The translations under genes and the position numbers were made by a program. DNA of 64,000 bases from Tenacibaculum aquimarinum. GTDB lineage: Bacteria > Bacteroidota > Bacteroidia > Flavobacteriales > Flavobacteriaceae. The notes beneath the pieces were generated by a model. It had not been told where the DNA came from and made no database searches. It worked only from the letters and a program-made list of their open reading frames with translations. This document shows positions 34,391-43,542 of the stretch, piece after piece. Every line of letters starts with the position of its first letter. Within the stretch, counting starts at the first letter, position 1. The stretch covers positions 62,001 to 126,000 of the forward strand of contig NZ_JAKGSC010000004.1 of assembly GCF_022478115.1 (NCBI RefSeq). Direction: 5' to 3'.

Positions 34391-35184
34391 TCTTGTTTAT
34401 TTATAATTTTTAAATACTCAACATGTTCTTGTTTTAGTATTTCAATAACCTTTAAATGATTTCCTTTCTTGTATAAATTTTCAATACCTAAAGGATTGCA
34501 ATATTCTAAAAAATGATAATATCTTTCAACAGGAATTTTTAATTCTTCAAAGAAAAATTGCTCGCCAAAGTTATTTAAAATTTTTGCTGGAAACGATTTT
34601 TTAAAAGCTAAATCTCTACGCAATGCCCATAATCTTTCTGAATACTTAAAAGGCATTCCAATTGAAGCTCCAGCTCCAGCAAAGGCTTTTGTTGGATCAG
34701 ATTCTACAATATGTGGCCTAACTCTTTCGTCAATATGGTCATCTTTAGTTGGTGCACTCATATCAATTTTAGAAAAATCCATTAATTTTTCTAATGCTTC
34801 AGCTTTTTTATCTCTTGGTGTTTTGTTTATGTCAGAAGTTATATTGCCTAATAAATCGGTCTTTTTTACATGAACTTCGTCTAATTCATATACTTTTTTA
34901 TCAATAAAAATATGCAAATCATTAAAGCCAAAACTAACCTTGTTTACTTTATATAATTTGGTATAATATTGTATAGAAGTAACTTTAAGTGAGTCTCCAA
35001 TTTTAGCAAAAATTCTAAAATTACCATTAATATCGGTATAAGTTGCTTGTTTAGTTTGCATGTTAATTACATGTACGTTTCTTATTACATTAATAGAGTC
35101 TGAAACTTTACCGTACAAGGTTTTTCTTTCTTGTGCAGAGAGTGAAATTGTACTTAAAATAAAAAGAAGTAATAGTTTTTTCAA
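34387..35184 (-). CDS. Carboxypeptidase-like regulatory domain protein, paralogue 2
   Basis: 265 residues with signal peptide (LLLLFILSTISLSAQE) and a CarboxypepD_reg-like domain (TYTDINGNFRIFAKIGDSL, TSIQYYTKLYKV). The C-terminal part contains the PVERYYHFLEYC motif, shared with paralogue 1 as PKENYYHFLDYC, and an EHVEYLKIINKQD end shared as SISYHEIIKKQD. Overlaps both neighbours by 4 bases, which indicates translational coupling in a three-gene set. Role unknown. Confidence 0.82.
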   Translation of the reverse strand: MKKLLLLFILSTISLSAQERKTLYGKVSDSINVIRNVHVINMQTKQATYTDINGNFRIFAKIGDSLKVTSIQYYTKLYKVNKVSFGFNDLHIFIDKKVYELDEVHVKKTDLLGNITSDINKTPRDKKAEALEKLMDFSKIDMSAPTKDDHIDERVRPHIVESDPTKAFAGAGASIGMPFKYSERLWALRRDLAFKKSFPAKILNNFGEQFFFEELKIPVERYYHFLEYCNPLGIENLYKKGNHLKVIEILKQEHVEYLKIINKQD

Positions 35185-35933
35185 TCTTGTTTTTTTATAA
35201 TTTCATGATAGCTAATGCTTTCTTCTTGAAAGATACGTATTAATTCAAGGAAGTTTTCATTTTTATAAAGGTTTTCGGTATTCTTATAAGAACAATAATC
35301 TAGAAAATGATAATAATTTTCTTTTGGTATTTTTAATTGGTTGAAGAAAAAATCTTCGCCCAAAATTGCAAGTAACCTTTTTGGAAAACGCTCTTTAAAT
35401 AGTATTTCATTTCTAATTTGTTGCTTTTTATTCGATTTTGGAAATGTAGCTTTTACACCTGTTAAAGAGAGCTGAAGCCATCCTTTTTCTTTAGATCTTA
35501 AATATTCTAAATCTTTATTAAGTCTTGTTGTAAAATCATTCATTAAGATGGCTACTTTATCTTCTGGCACTTTATTGATGTCCAAATCTAAAGAACCGCT
35601 TAAATTATGATTTTTTATAAGCACTTCTTCCAAAACAAAATTCATTGCTTCTAATTCTATTTTTACAACATTACTGTTTACGTTTGTTACTTTATATATT
35701 TTTGATGCATAACCGATAGATGAAATTCTTAAACTATCATTCTGTTTGGCTAAAATTTTAAAAAGACCTTCAGCATTAGAATAAGTACCTTGTTTGGTAT
35801 TTAGGTTTAATACATTCACATTTTCTAAAGAAGTAGTAAAATTGGTGATTTTACCTTGAAAAAACGTTCTTTTTTCTTGAGAAAAAAAGGTAGTTGAATA
35901 CAGTAATATATTTAAGAGTAAAATTTTTTTCAT
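35181..35933 (-). CDS. Carboxypeptidase-like regulatory domain protein, paralogue 1
   Basis: 250 residues from ATG 35933 (MKKILLLNILLYST), which gives a proper signal peptide; the longer frame to 36050 would run through the divergent pepE start and is rejected. A CarboxypepD_reg-like domain follows (TYSNAEGLFKILAKQNDSL, ISSIGYASKIYKV), then a charged tail with YHFLDYC. It is the first gene of the three-paralogue set; its promoter must lie in the short gap to pepE. A barrel domain is absent, so it is not a TonB receptor. Confidence 0.82.
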   Translation of the reverse strand: MKKILLLNILLYSTTFFSQEKRTFFQGKITNFTTSLENVNVLNLNTKQGTYSNAEGLFKILAKQNDSLRISSIGYASKIYKVTNVNSNVVKIELEAMNFVLEEVLIKNHNLSGSLDLDINKVPEDKVAILMNDFTTRLNKDLEYLRSKEKGWLQLSLTGVKATFPKSNKKQQIRNEILFKERFPKRLLAILGEDFFFNQLKIPKENYYHFLDYCSYKNTENLYKNENFLELIRIFQEESISYHEIIKKQD

Positions 35934-36018
35934 TCGATAACTATCTACCACAAAGAAAATAGAAAGTGTTCTTAAAAATGTTTTAAAGGATTTGTAAACT
36001 TTTGTTAATTTCGTGCTT

Positions 36019-36720
36019 ATGAAAAATTTACTAATTGCAAGTACATCCACAGTTCACGGAAGTGGATATTTAGCATATTTATTACCAACTTTAAAAGATT
36101 TTTTCTCGCAAACGGAAACCATTTTATTTATTCCATATGCGCGTCCAGGTGGAATTTCGTATGATTATTATACAAAAATTGCAGCAAATGCTTTTGCTAA
36201 AATTGATAAAAAAGTGATTGGAATTCATCAGTTTGAAAATCCAAAGGAAGCTATAGAAAGTGCTGAAGGAATTTTTACAGGAGGCGGAAATACCTTTGAA
36301 TTGGTAAATCAGTTGTATAAAAACGATGTCTTGTTAACTTTAAAACAAACTTTAGAACACGGAACACCTTATTTAGGTACAAGTGCAGGAAGTAATATTT
36401 GTGGTGTAACTATGATGAACACTAACGATATGCCAATTGTGTATCCGCCAAGTTTTAACACAATGGCGTTAATTCCTTTTAATATAAATGCGCATTATTT
36501 GGACCCGATTGAAGGTTCTACGCATATGGGAGAAACTCGTGAAACTCGAATTAAAGAGTATCATGTATTTAACAAAACAGCTGTTTTAGGCTTGCGAGAA
36601 AGTTCTTGGTTAGAAGTTAAAAATGAAAAAATTACACTTCGTGGAAGTTTAACTGCACGTTTATTTCAACAAAACCAAAATCCAATTGAATTAGAAAGTG
36701 GAGTAGAAGTGGTTATTTAA
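36019..36720 (+). CDS. pepE: Dipeptidase E (S51 family)
   Basis: 233-residue cytoplasmic serine peptidase that cleaves N-terminal Asp-X dipeptides. The nucleophile elbow is GTSAGSNICG, preceded by FTGGGNTFEL; the DMPIVYPPSFNTMAL and NAHYLDP segments carry the Asp and His partners. Length matches the family (about 230). ATG 36019 is chosen over GTG 36013. Its stop codon overlaps that of the convergent ribB-type gene by 4 bases, so no separate terminator exists between them. Confidence 0.93.
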   Translation: MKNLLIASTSTVHGSGYLAYLLPTLKDFFSQTETILFIPYARPGGISYDYYTKIAANAFAKIDKKVIGIHQFENPKEAIESAEGIFTGGGNTFELVNQLYKNDVLLTLKQTLEHGTPYLGTSAGSNICGVTMMNTNDMPIVYPPSFNTMALIPFNINAHYLDPIEGSTHMGETRETRIKEYHVFNKTAVLGLRESSWLEVKNEKITLRGSLTARLFQQNQNPIELESGVEVVI

Positions 36721-37859
36721 TATCCTACATAATCTACAATTTCTAAACCATAACCAATCATACCAACACGTTTTGTTTGTTGTGAGTTAGATACTAAACG
36801 TAGTTTATGTAAGTTTAAATCGTGTAATATTTGTGCTCCAATACCAAAATCTTTATTGTCTAAATTAATGTTCGGAGCTTTTAATTCTCCTTTAGCTTGA
36901 CTCTCTTTTAAAGCACTTAATCTATTTAATAAATTTAAAGATTGTACTTGTTGGTTGATAAATAAAATTGCGCCTTTTCCTTCGTCATTTATAAGCTTAA
37001 ACATTTGGTCTAACTTCTTATCTGCATTATTGGTAAGTGTACCAAGAATGTCATTATTAACTAATGTAGAATTTACACGTGTTAAAACAGGCTCATTAGT
37101 TGCCCAAGTTCCTTTAGTTAATGCTATATGTATTTGATTGTTAGTTGTTTGTTTGTAAGCTCTTAATCGAAAATCGCCAAAACGAGTTTGAATTGTAAAA
37201 TCTTCTTTCTTTTCAATTAAAGAATCGTGTTCCATTCTGTAAGCCACTAAATCTTCAATAGAAACAATTTTTAAATCGAATTTTTCAGCAACTTTTAATA
37301 GCTGTGGTAAACGTGCCATTGTTCCGTCTTCATTCATAATCTCAACAATAACTCCAGCAGGTTGTAAGCCAGCCAAACGAGCAAAGTCTATTGCAGCTTC
37401 TGTGTGTCCTGTTCTTCTTAAAACACCACCATCTTTAGCTTTTAAAGGGAAAATATGTCCAGGTCTTGCTAAGTCAAATGGTTTTGTTTCTTTATTAGTT
37501 AAAGCTTGTATTGTTAAAGCCCTATCTGATGCAGAAATACCAGTTGTAACGCCTTTTCCACGTAAATCTACAGAAACTGTAAATGCAGTTTCCATTGGGT
37601 CTGTATTGTTATTTACCATCATTCCCAATTCTAATTCTTTACACCTACTTTCAGTAAGTGGCGTACAAATTAAACCACGTCCATGTGTAGCCATAAAGTT
37701 TACCATTTCTGGTGTAACCATTTCTGCAGCAGCTAAAAAGTCTCCTTCATTTTCTCTGTCTTCATCATCAACAACAATAATTACTTTTCCATTTTTAATA
37801 TCTTCAATGGCTTCTTTAATTGTGTTTAAATGTGTGTTTTTTTCTGTGGCTGTTGTCAT
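36717..37859 (-). CDS. ribB: 3,4-dihydroxy-2-butanone-4-phosphate synthase with degenerate GTP cyclohydrolase II domain
   Basis: 380 residues. The N-terminal RibB domain (1-205) is intact: VVDDEDRENEGDF, HGRGLICTPL, TGISASDRALTI, RRTGHTEAAIDFARLAG and VEIMNEDG; it makes the four-carbon riboflavin precursor from ribulose 5-phosphate. The C-terminal domain has the GTP cyclohydrolase II fold, but the zinc cysteines (SECLTGD and RCDCG in active enzymes) are replaced by NSTLVNN and NNADK, and the RQEGRNIGL loop by NQQVQSLNL. GTP cyclohydrolase activity is therefore unlikely, and a separate ribA must exist elsewhere. Last gene of the tpx-ftsK operon. Confidence 0.92.
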   Translation of the reverse strand: MTTATEKNTHLNTIKEAIEDIKNGKVIIVVDDEDRENEGDFLAAAEMVTPEMVNFMATHGRGLICTPLTESRCKELELGMMVNNNTDPMETAFTVSVDLRGKGVTTGISASDRALTIQALTNKETKPFDLARPGHIFPLKAKDGGVLRRTGHTEAAIDFARLAGLQPAGVIVEIMNEDGTMARLPQLLKVAEKFDLKIVSIEDLVAYRMEHDSLIEKKEDFTIQTRFGDFRLRAYKQTTNNQIHIALTKGTWATNEPVLTRVNSTLVNNDILGTLTNNADKKLDQMFKLINDEGKGAILFINQQVQSLNLLNRLSALKESQAKGELKAPNINLDNKDFGIGAQILHDLNLHKLRLVSNSQQTKRVGMIGYGLEIVDYVGY

Positions 37860-37860
37860 T

Positions 37861-39309
37861 TTAAATGGCTTTGTTCTTTTTTGAAAATAAATTTTTAAAG
37901 AAATTAATTATAGGTGATAAAAATGAATTTATATCAAATAATCCTTTATCCTTTGATGCTCTTATAGTTAAAAATATTGCAAATGGCAGTAGTGCTAATA
38001 CAGCAATCCACGAACCAACAATGGCAGAAACAGAGCTTTCTTCTGCAAGGTTTTTACCAAAGGAATTTGTGAAGAAATATACTACGTAAATTGCTATTGC
38101 TAAAATCATTGGTAAACCAAAACCACCTTTTCTGATAATTGATCCTAGTGGAGCCCCAATAAAAAATAATAGAATACAAGATAAAGATAAAGCTACTCTA
38201 TTGTAAAATTCAACATCGTAAAGGTTTAAAACTTTTCTACGTTGCTTTAAGCTCTCTTTATTGTTTTTTACATTATTTATAGAACGCTCTACTTTAGCAA
38301 GTGCTGTGCTTAAAACATTTGTTTGCTGTTTAAGTTCAAAATTATCAAGAATTATTGGGCTCAATTTCTTGTTAATAAGAGAGTCTGGATATTTATGTAG
38401 GTCATTTACTCTAACATCTAAGCCTAAGGTTTTTGCTCTACCATTAATATATTCATCATAGTTTTCTTTAAGCGTCGGAACAGTGTCTTTTAGCTGTTTT
38501 AAACTAAGCATGTTAAAGTTTTTTGTGTAATTTTCTTTATCTAAATCATCATTGTCTAATGCGGAAACATCTATATTTATAGTGTATTCTTCAAAATCGG
38601 CATAAGAAGCGGGCATCTTTTTCTTATCTTCATAAGTAGTATTTTGCTTGATGTGGTTTTCAAAAAAATGACCATCATTAAGAACAAGTGTCATGTATCT
38701 ACTACCTTCTTCAGAAACTATTTTTCCTTTTTTGGCTGTAATAATTTTTTTATTACCTTTTCTTTCTGATAAATCGTAGATTAAAACGTTCTTTAGTAAG
38801 TTGCTTTCTTCTCCGTATTTTTCATCAAATTTAATTTGATAATTTGGTATTTCTGAATTAAAACTTCCCGGAACCAGTGCTAATGCAGGTTGTTTCTTTT
38901 TAATATTTAACTTTAAATTTATTATTTTTAAGTTAGCATATGGATATACATAATTGGATATTAAAAAATTTGCAGCACTAATAAAAATAGCAAACACTAT
39001 TAAAGAGCGTACAATTCTTGGTAATGATATTCCAGCAGATTTTGCAGCGGCAAATTCATATTTTTCAGAAAGATTACCTAGAGTCATTATCGAAGATAAC
39101 AAGATTGCAATTGGTAAAGCTTGTGAAAGTACTATTAGTGATGCGTAATAGATAAACTTTAGAATAATATCAAAAGTAATACCTTTTCCCGCAATTTGAT
39201 CGAAAAAAAACCATACAGCTTGCATTACCAATACAAAAAGTATGATAAAAAAAGTTGCAAAAAATGGTCCTAAAAAAGATTTTAGTATGTATTTATCTAA
39301 AATTTTCAC
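37861..39309 (-). CDS. LptF/LptG-family lipopolysaccharide export permease
   Basis: 482-residue inner-membrane permease of the YjgP/YjgQ family, part of the LptB2FG machine that extracts lipopolysaccharide toward the outer membrane. Six membrane helices: three in residues 12-125 (FFATFFIILFVLVMQAVWFF and on), a large periplasmic beta-jellyroll region (about 130-330) and three near the end (IILFFIGAPLG and GFGLPMILAIAIYVVYFFTN). The family member (F or G) cannot be decided here. It lies 58 bases after lolA and 1 base before ribB, in one operon. Confidence 0.9.
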   Translation of the reverse strand: MKILDKYILKSFLGPFFATFFIILFVLVMQAVWFFFDQIAGKGITFDIILKFIYYASLIVLSQALPIAILLSSIMTLGNLSEKYEFAAAKSAGISLPRIVRSLIVFAIFISAANFLISNYVYPYANLKIINLKLNIKKKQPALALVPGSFNSEIPNYQIKFDEKYGEESNLLKNVLIYDLSERKGNKKIITAKKGKIVSEEGSRYMTLVLNDGHFFENHIKQNTTYEDKKKMPASYADFEEYTINIDVSALDNDDLDKENYTKNFNMLSLKQLKDTVPTLKENYDEYINGRAKTLGLDVRVNDLHKYPDSLINKKLSPIILDNFELKQQTNVLSTALAKVERSINNVKNNKESLKQRRKVLNLYDVEFYNRVALSLSCILLFFIGAPLGSIIRKGGFGLPMILAIAIYVVYFFTNSFGKNLAEESSVSAIVGSWIAVLALLPFAIFLTIRASKDKGLFDINSFLSPIINFFKNLFSKKNKAI

Positions 39310-39367
39310 AGAAGCAAAAGTACTTTGTTCCTTTTTAAAAAGCTACTAATTTTCTGTTAATTGAAAA

Positions 39368-40018
39368 TTAATCTATTAAATAACCTTGCTTTTGGTATTT
39401 AGCTTTATCAAACGAGAATAATTTCTCTGAAATTGTTTGATCACTTTTAAAAACATTAATGGTAAATGTAGTTTTAGAGCCATTTGCTCCACTTTGGATT
39501 AACTTATAAATATGCTTTGTTTTTGCATCTATAGCTAACTCAACTTTAATAATTTCAGAAGAACTGTCAATAGGAGTAAGCGTTACATATTGTAACTTTC
39601 TACCTTTACTATTTTTAAGTTTTCCCATTTTAAAAGTATAACCTTCTTTGTAAAAAGTTAATAATTTAGAAGGGTATATAAAACCATCTTCTTCTTCCAA
39701 ATCTCCTTCAGTAACGGCTATTTCTTTTTCTTCATGATTTATTACGGCTAATTTTTTTCCGTCGAAAACAAAATCATTACCTAAATATTTTAAATTGTAT
39801 TTTTCTTGTTGAATTGTAATATTTCCTCTTATTGGAGGATCGTTTGTAATACCAACTTCTTCGTTTGTTAAAGTTGAATCGAAACCAATGTACATGTTTT
39901 TATAAGCGCCCATTTTAGTAGAAACTTCGTCTAATAATTTTTTTGCTTCTGTTGCATTTTGTGCAACTGTATTAAAACTTAAACATATTGCTAAAAATAA
40001 AAATCCTAATTTTTTCAT
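39368..40018 (-). CDS. lolA: Outer-membrane lipoprotein carrier LolA
   Basis: 216-residue exported protein with signal peptide (LGFLFLAICLSFNTVAQN) and LolA fold: LLDEVSTKMGAYKNMYIGF, FVFDGKKLAVINHEEKEIAV and VELAIDAKTKHIYKLIQ. It would carry lipoproteins across the periplasm, which fits the many lipoproteins encoded in this window. Position between ftsK and the LptF/G-type permease is a common flavobacterial order (from memory). Gap to ftsK is 30 bases. Confidence 0.88.
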   Translation of the reverse strand: MKKLGFLFLAICLSFNTVAQNATEAKKLLDEVSTKMGAYKNMYIGFDSTLTNEEVGITNDPPIRGNITIQQEKYNLKYLGNDFVFDGKKLAVINHEEKEIAVTEGDLEEEDGFIYPSKLLTFYKEGYTFKMGKLKNSKGRKLQYVTLTPIDSSSEIIKVELAIDAKTKHIYKLIQSGANGSKTTFTINVFKSDQTISEKLFSFDKAKYQKQGYLID

Positions 40019-40048
40019 TGTATCTATTTTTTCCGCTTTGCGGAATTT

Positions 40049-42505
40049 TTAATTCTTTTCGTTTTCTAATAATTGATCTAGAGCAACAAAATCTGGTACT
40101 AAAACCTGTCTAGCTTTACTTCCTTCAAACTGACCAACAATTCCGGCAGCTTCTAATTGGTCTATAATTCTACCAGCTCTATTGTAACCCAACTTTAATT
40201 TCCTTTGCAATAAAGATGCCGAACCTTGTTGTGCTGTAACAATAACTTCTGCTGCTTCTCTAAACAATTTATCTCTGTCTGCTATGTTATTATCAAGACT
40301 TATGCCACTTTCATCATCTACGTATTCTGGTAATAAATGTGCTTCAGGATAAGCACGTTGAGAACCAATAAAATCGGTAATTCGTTCTACTTCTGGAGTA
40401 TCTACAAAAGCACACTGAATTCTATTTATTTCGTTTCCAGCAGTGTATAATAAATCTCCTCGACCAATTAATTGATCTGCTCCACCAGCATCTAAAATGG
40501 TTCTACTATCAATTTTTGAAGTTACTCTAAATGCAATCCTTGCAGGGAAATTTGCTTTAATAATACCTGTAATTACATTTACCGAAGGTCTTTGCGTTGC
40601 TACAATTAAATGAATTCCAATAGCACGAGCTAACTGAGCTAAACGGGCAATGGGTGTTTCTACTTCTTTACCAGCAGTCATAATTAAATCGGCAAATTCA
40701 TCAATTACTAAAACTATATAAGGTAAAAATTGATGTCCGTTTTCGGGATTTAATTTACGTGCTTTAAACTTTACATTATATTCTTTAATGTTACGAACCA
40801 TTGCGTTTTTAAGCAAATCGTAACGATTATCCATTTCTATACAAAGTGAATTTAAAGTATGAACAACTTTTGTAGTATCGGTAATAATTGCATCTTCTGA
40901 ATCTGGTAATTTTGCCAAATAATGACGTTCAATTTTGTTGAATAAAGTTAATTCTACTTTTTTAGGATCTACCAAAACAAACTTAACTTCCGCAGGATGT
41001 TTCTTATATAAAAGTGATGTTAAAACCGCATTTAAACCAACTGATTTTCCTTGTCCGGTAGCACCTGCCATTAATAAGTGAGGCATTTTTGCTAAATCTA
41101 CCACAAAGGTTTCATTAGAAATTGTTTTACCCAAAGCAATTGGTAATTCCATAGGAGATTCTTGAAATTTCTTTGAAGAAATAACAGAATGCATTGATAC
41201 AATGGTAGATTTTTTGTTAGGAACTTCGATACCAATTGTCCCTTTTCCAGGAATAGGAGCAATAATACGAATACCTAATGCCGATAAAGACAGTGCAATA
41301 TCGTCTTCTAAATTTTTAATTTTTGAAATTCTAATTCCCGCTTCAGGAACAATTTCATATAAAGTAATTGTAGGTCCAACAGTAGCTTTAATTTGAGAAA
41401 TACCAATTTTGTAGTTTTTAAGCGTTTCTACAATTCGGTTTTTATTAGCCTCAAGTTCTTCTGGATCAATAGAAATTGTTTCGTTGTATTCTTTTAATAA
41501 GTTGAATGTTGGGAATTTAAAATTACCAAGCTCTAAGGTTGGATCAAATTCTCCAAAATCTTTTACTATTTTTTCTGATAAATTTTCTGTTGAATGTTCT
41601 TCTTCAACAGTTTTTTCAACTGCAATTTCTACTTCTTTAGGTGTATCTTTTTCGGTAGTTTTTAATACAGGTTCTAATTCTTTTTGTAATGGTTTATCTA
41701 CTTCTAAAGAAATTGAATTTGTTTCTGTTTTTGTAGATACATCTGAATGTTTACTTATTGTTGGTTGTAAATTTTCTACAGATAACTCAAAACCAGATTT
41801 TTCTGTTGTTATTTGCTGCTTCTTTTCTTCGTTTTCTGATTCGTCAGAAGCTTTTTCCGTTGTATTGTATTCTGCTTCCTGTTGTTCTTTAGTAATTGCG
41901 TTTTCCCTTTTTTCTTTCAACTTATTACTAATTAATTCAGGGGTAATTTTAAAACGCATTACTAAATAGGCAATAAAAAAGAAACCTAGCAAAATTGCTA
42001 AACCTGTTTTTCCCAAAAATGCTTGTAGGTATTCATTAATTTCAAAACCTATAATTCCAGAAATAAGAGCATATTTTTTTTCAACAAAACCTAAAGTTAT
42101 AGAAAGCCATAACATACTTATTAAACCCCAATTCCAAGAGGTAATTATTCGTTTTTTTTTAGTTTGTAAAAACCAATGTAAACCTGTTATAAAAAGTAAA
42201 AAAGGAATTATAAATGCACCAATTCCAAAACCTTTGTAGATAAAGAAATTACTTAGTTTTGCGCCAATTTTACCAAGTAAGTTTTTGGTTGCAATAGCTC
42301 TGTCTCCAAATTCTGTTAACGTACTTTGATCTTCTTGCCAAGAAAAGAAAAATGAAATAAAAGCAACTGTTAAAAAAACAGCAAATAATATTAGAAACGC
42401 ACCAAGAATGGTTTGTGTTTGTCGGTTTTTAAAAAACTCACGAGTTTGTTTTATAAAAGACGGTTTATTACTTTTTTGCTTATTTGTACTTGTTTTCTTA
42501 GCCAT
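40049..42505 (-). CDS. ftsK: DNA translocase FtsK
   Basis: 818-residue translocase that pumps DNA at the division septum to resolve chromosome dimers. Four N-terminal membrane helices (about 35-180), a Glu/Lys-rich linker (about 195-300), then the motor: Walker A GATGQGKSVGLN, the PKKVEL and LVIDEFADLIM segments, ARAIGIHLIVATQRPSVNV. The C-terminal gamma DNA-reading domain is complete (LLQRKLKLGYNRAGRIIDQL). Linker is shorter than in E. coli. Central gene of the tpx-dgkA-ftsK-lolA-lpt-ribB operon. Confidence 0.96.
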   Translation of the reverse strand: MAKKTSTNKQKSNKPSFIKQTREFFKNRQTQTILGAFLILFAVFLTVAFISFFFSWQEDQSTLTEFGDRAIATKNLLGKIGAKLSNFFIYKGFGIGAFIIPFLLFITGLHWFLQTKKKRIITSWNWGLISMLWLSITLGFVEKKYALISGIIGFEINEYLQAFLGKTGLAILLGFFFIAYLVMRFKITPELISNKLKEKRENAITKEQQEAEYNTTEKASDESENEEKKQQITTEKSGFELSVENLQPTISKHSDVSTKTETNSISLEVDKPLQKELEPVLKTTEKDTPKEVEIAVEKTVEEEHSTENLSEKIVKDFGEFDPTLELGNFKFPTFNLLKEYNETISIDPEELEANKNRIVETLKNYKIGISQIKATVGPTITLYEIVPEAGIRISKIKNLEDDIALSLSALGIRIIAPIPGKGTIGIEVPNKKSTIVSMHSVISSKKFQESPMELPIALGKTISNETFVVDLAKMPHLLMAGATGQGKSVGLNAVLTSLLYKKHPAEVKFVLVDPKKVELTLFNKIERHYLAKLPDSEDAIITDTTKVVHTLNSLCIEMDNRYDLLKNAMVRNIKEYNVKFKARKLNPENGHQFLPYIVLVIDEFADLIMTAGKEVETPIARLAQLARAIGIHLIVATQRPSVNVITGIIKANFPARIAFRVTSKIDSRTILDAGGADQLIGRGDLLYTAGNEINRIQCAFVDTPEVERITDFIGSQRAYPEAHLLPEYVDDESGISLDNNIADRDKLFREAAEVIVTAQQGSASLLQRKLKLGYNRAGRIIDQLEAAGIVGQFEGSKARQVLVPDFVALDQLLENEKN

Positions 42506-42541
42506 TAATTTATAGAAATAATAATTCGTAAATATAGTATT

Positions 42542-42925
42542 TTACGCTAACAATTCGGCTATTTTTGGGAGGTAAATTATAGCAGCTATAGCTAAAGATA
42601 CTAGTGCTGCAATTGCAGGAGCGCCTGCAGCAATATCTTTTATAAAACCTATTTTTTTATGATAATCTGGGTGTATAAAATCAGCAACTTTTTCCACTGC
42701 AGTATTTACCGCTTCAGCTACTAAAACTAAACCTATAACTAGTAGTTGAATCATCCATTCAATAGAAGAAATATTAAAGTAAAAACCCGCGATAATAGCT
42801 ATTAAAGCAAAAAAAGATTGTGCTTTAATACTGTCTTCGGTGGTTAAAAGTAACCACATTCCGCGAAGCGCAAATTTCATGCTTCTTAATCTTCCTCTTA
42901 CAAATCCGTCATTAGGATTCTTCAT
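42542..42925 (-). CDS. dgkA: Diacylglycerol kinase family protein
   Basis: 127-residue three-helix inner-membrane kinase that phosphorylates diacylglycerol or undecaprenol. Signature AEAVNTAVEKVADFIHP (E-x2-N-T-x2-E-x3-D) and the closing DIAAGAPAIAALVSLAIA are clear. Undecaprenol kinase is the likely activity for the DgkA-like type outside gamma-proteobacteria (inference). Its start directly abuts the stop of tpx, and it is followed by ftsK after 36 bases. Confidence 0.9.
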   Translation of the reverse strand: MKNPNDGFVRGRLRSMKFALRGMWLLLTTEDSIKAQSFFALIAIIAGFYFNISSIEWMIQLLVIGLVLVAEAVNTAVEKVADFIHPDYHKKIGFIKDIAAGAPAIAALVSLAIAAIIYLPKIAELLA

Positions 42926-43423
42926 TTATAAAGCTTTTAATGCAGCTTCGTAATTTGGCTCATCTACAGTTTCTGTAACTTGTTCTGTATGAACTACAGT
43001 TCCGTTTTCATCAATTACAACAATAGAACGAGAGTGTAAATTAGCTAATGGACCTGTTGCAATTTCTAAACCATAATCTTTACCAAATTGTCCTGTAGCA
43101 AAATCAGATAACATTACAACGTTTTCAATTCCTTCAGCTCCACAAAAACGAGCTTGAGCAAATGGTAAGTCTCTAGAAATACATAATACTTTAGTGTTAT
43201 TTAAAGAACTAGCTTCTTTATTAAAGTTTCTAACAGATGCAGCACAAGTCCCAGTGTCTAAAGATGGGAAAATGTTTAAGATTAATTTATTTCCAGCAAA
43301 ATCTGCTAATGTTTTTTCAGATAAATCTACTGCAACTAGTTTAAAATCTGCTGCTTTTGTAGCTGTTTTTGGTAAGTTTCCTGAAGTTTCTATTGGGTTT
43401 CCTTTAAGTGTTATTGTTGCCAT
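42926..43423 (-). CDS. tpx: Thiol peroxidase
   Basis: 165-residue peroxiredoxin of the Tpx type, reducing hydrogen and lipid peroxides. Peroxidatic Cys is in PSLDTGTCAASVRNFN; the resolving Cys is in PFAQARFCGAEGIENV, with the usual spacing of about 34 residues. Length is standard. First gene of the envelope operon; a good -7 element (TACTTTTG, minus strand) lies 22 bases upstream of its ATG. Confidence 0.94.
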   Translation of the reverse strand: MATITLKGNPIETSGNLPKTATKAADFKLVAVDLSEKTLADFAGNKLILNIFPSLDTGTCAASVRNFNKEASSLNNTKVLCISRDLPFAQARFCGAEGIENVVMLSDFATGQFGKDYGLEIATGPLANLHSRSIVVIDENGTVVHTEQVTETVDEPNYEAALKAL

Positions 43424-43444
43424 TCTATGTGTTTTTTAGAATAT

Positions 43445-43452
43445 CAAAAGTA
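43445..43452 (-). promoter_or_regulatory. -7 promoter element for the tpx operon
   Basis: Minus strand TACTTTTG, an exact TAnnTTTG match, at a normal distance from the tpx ATG. Upstream TTTTG is only 12 bases away, too close to be an ordinary -33. Confidence 0.5.
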
Positions 43453-43542
43453 CTTAAAAATTTTCAAAATACTACAGAATAGAACTGTTAACTGAACGCT
43501 AAAAAAAACTATCTTCGTGCTTTTAAAAATGAGCATTTAATT

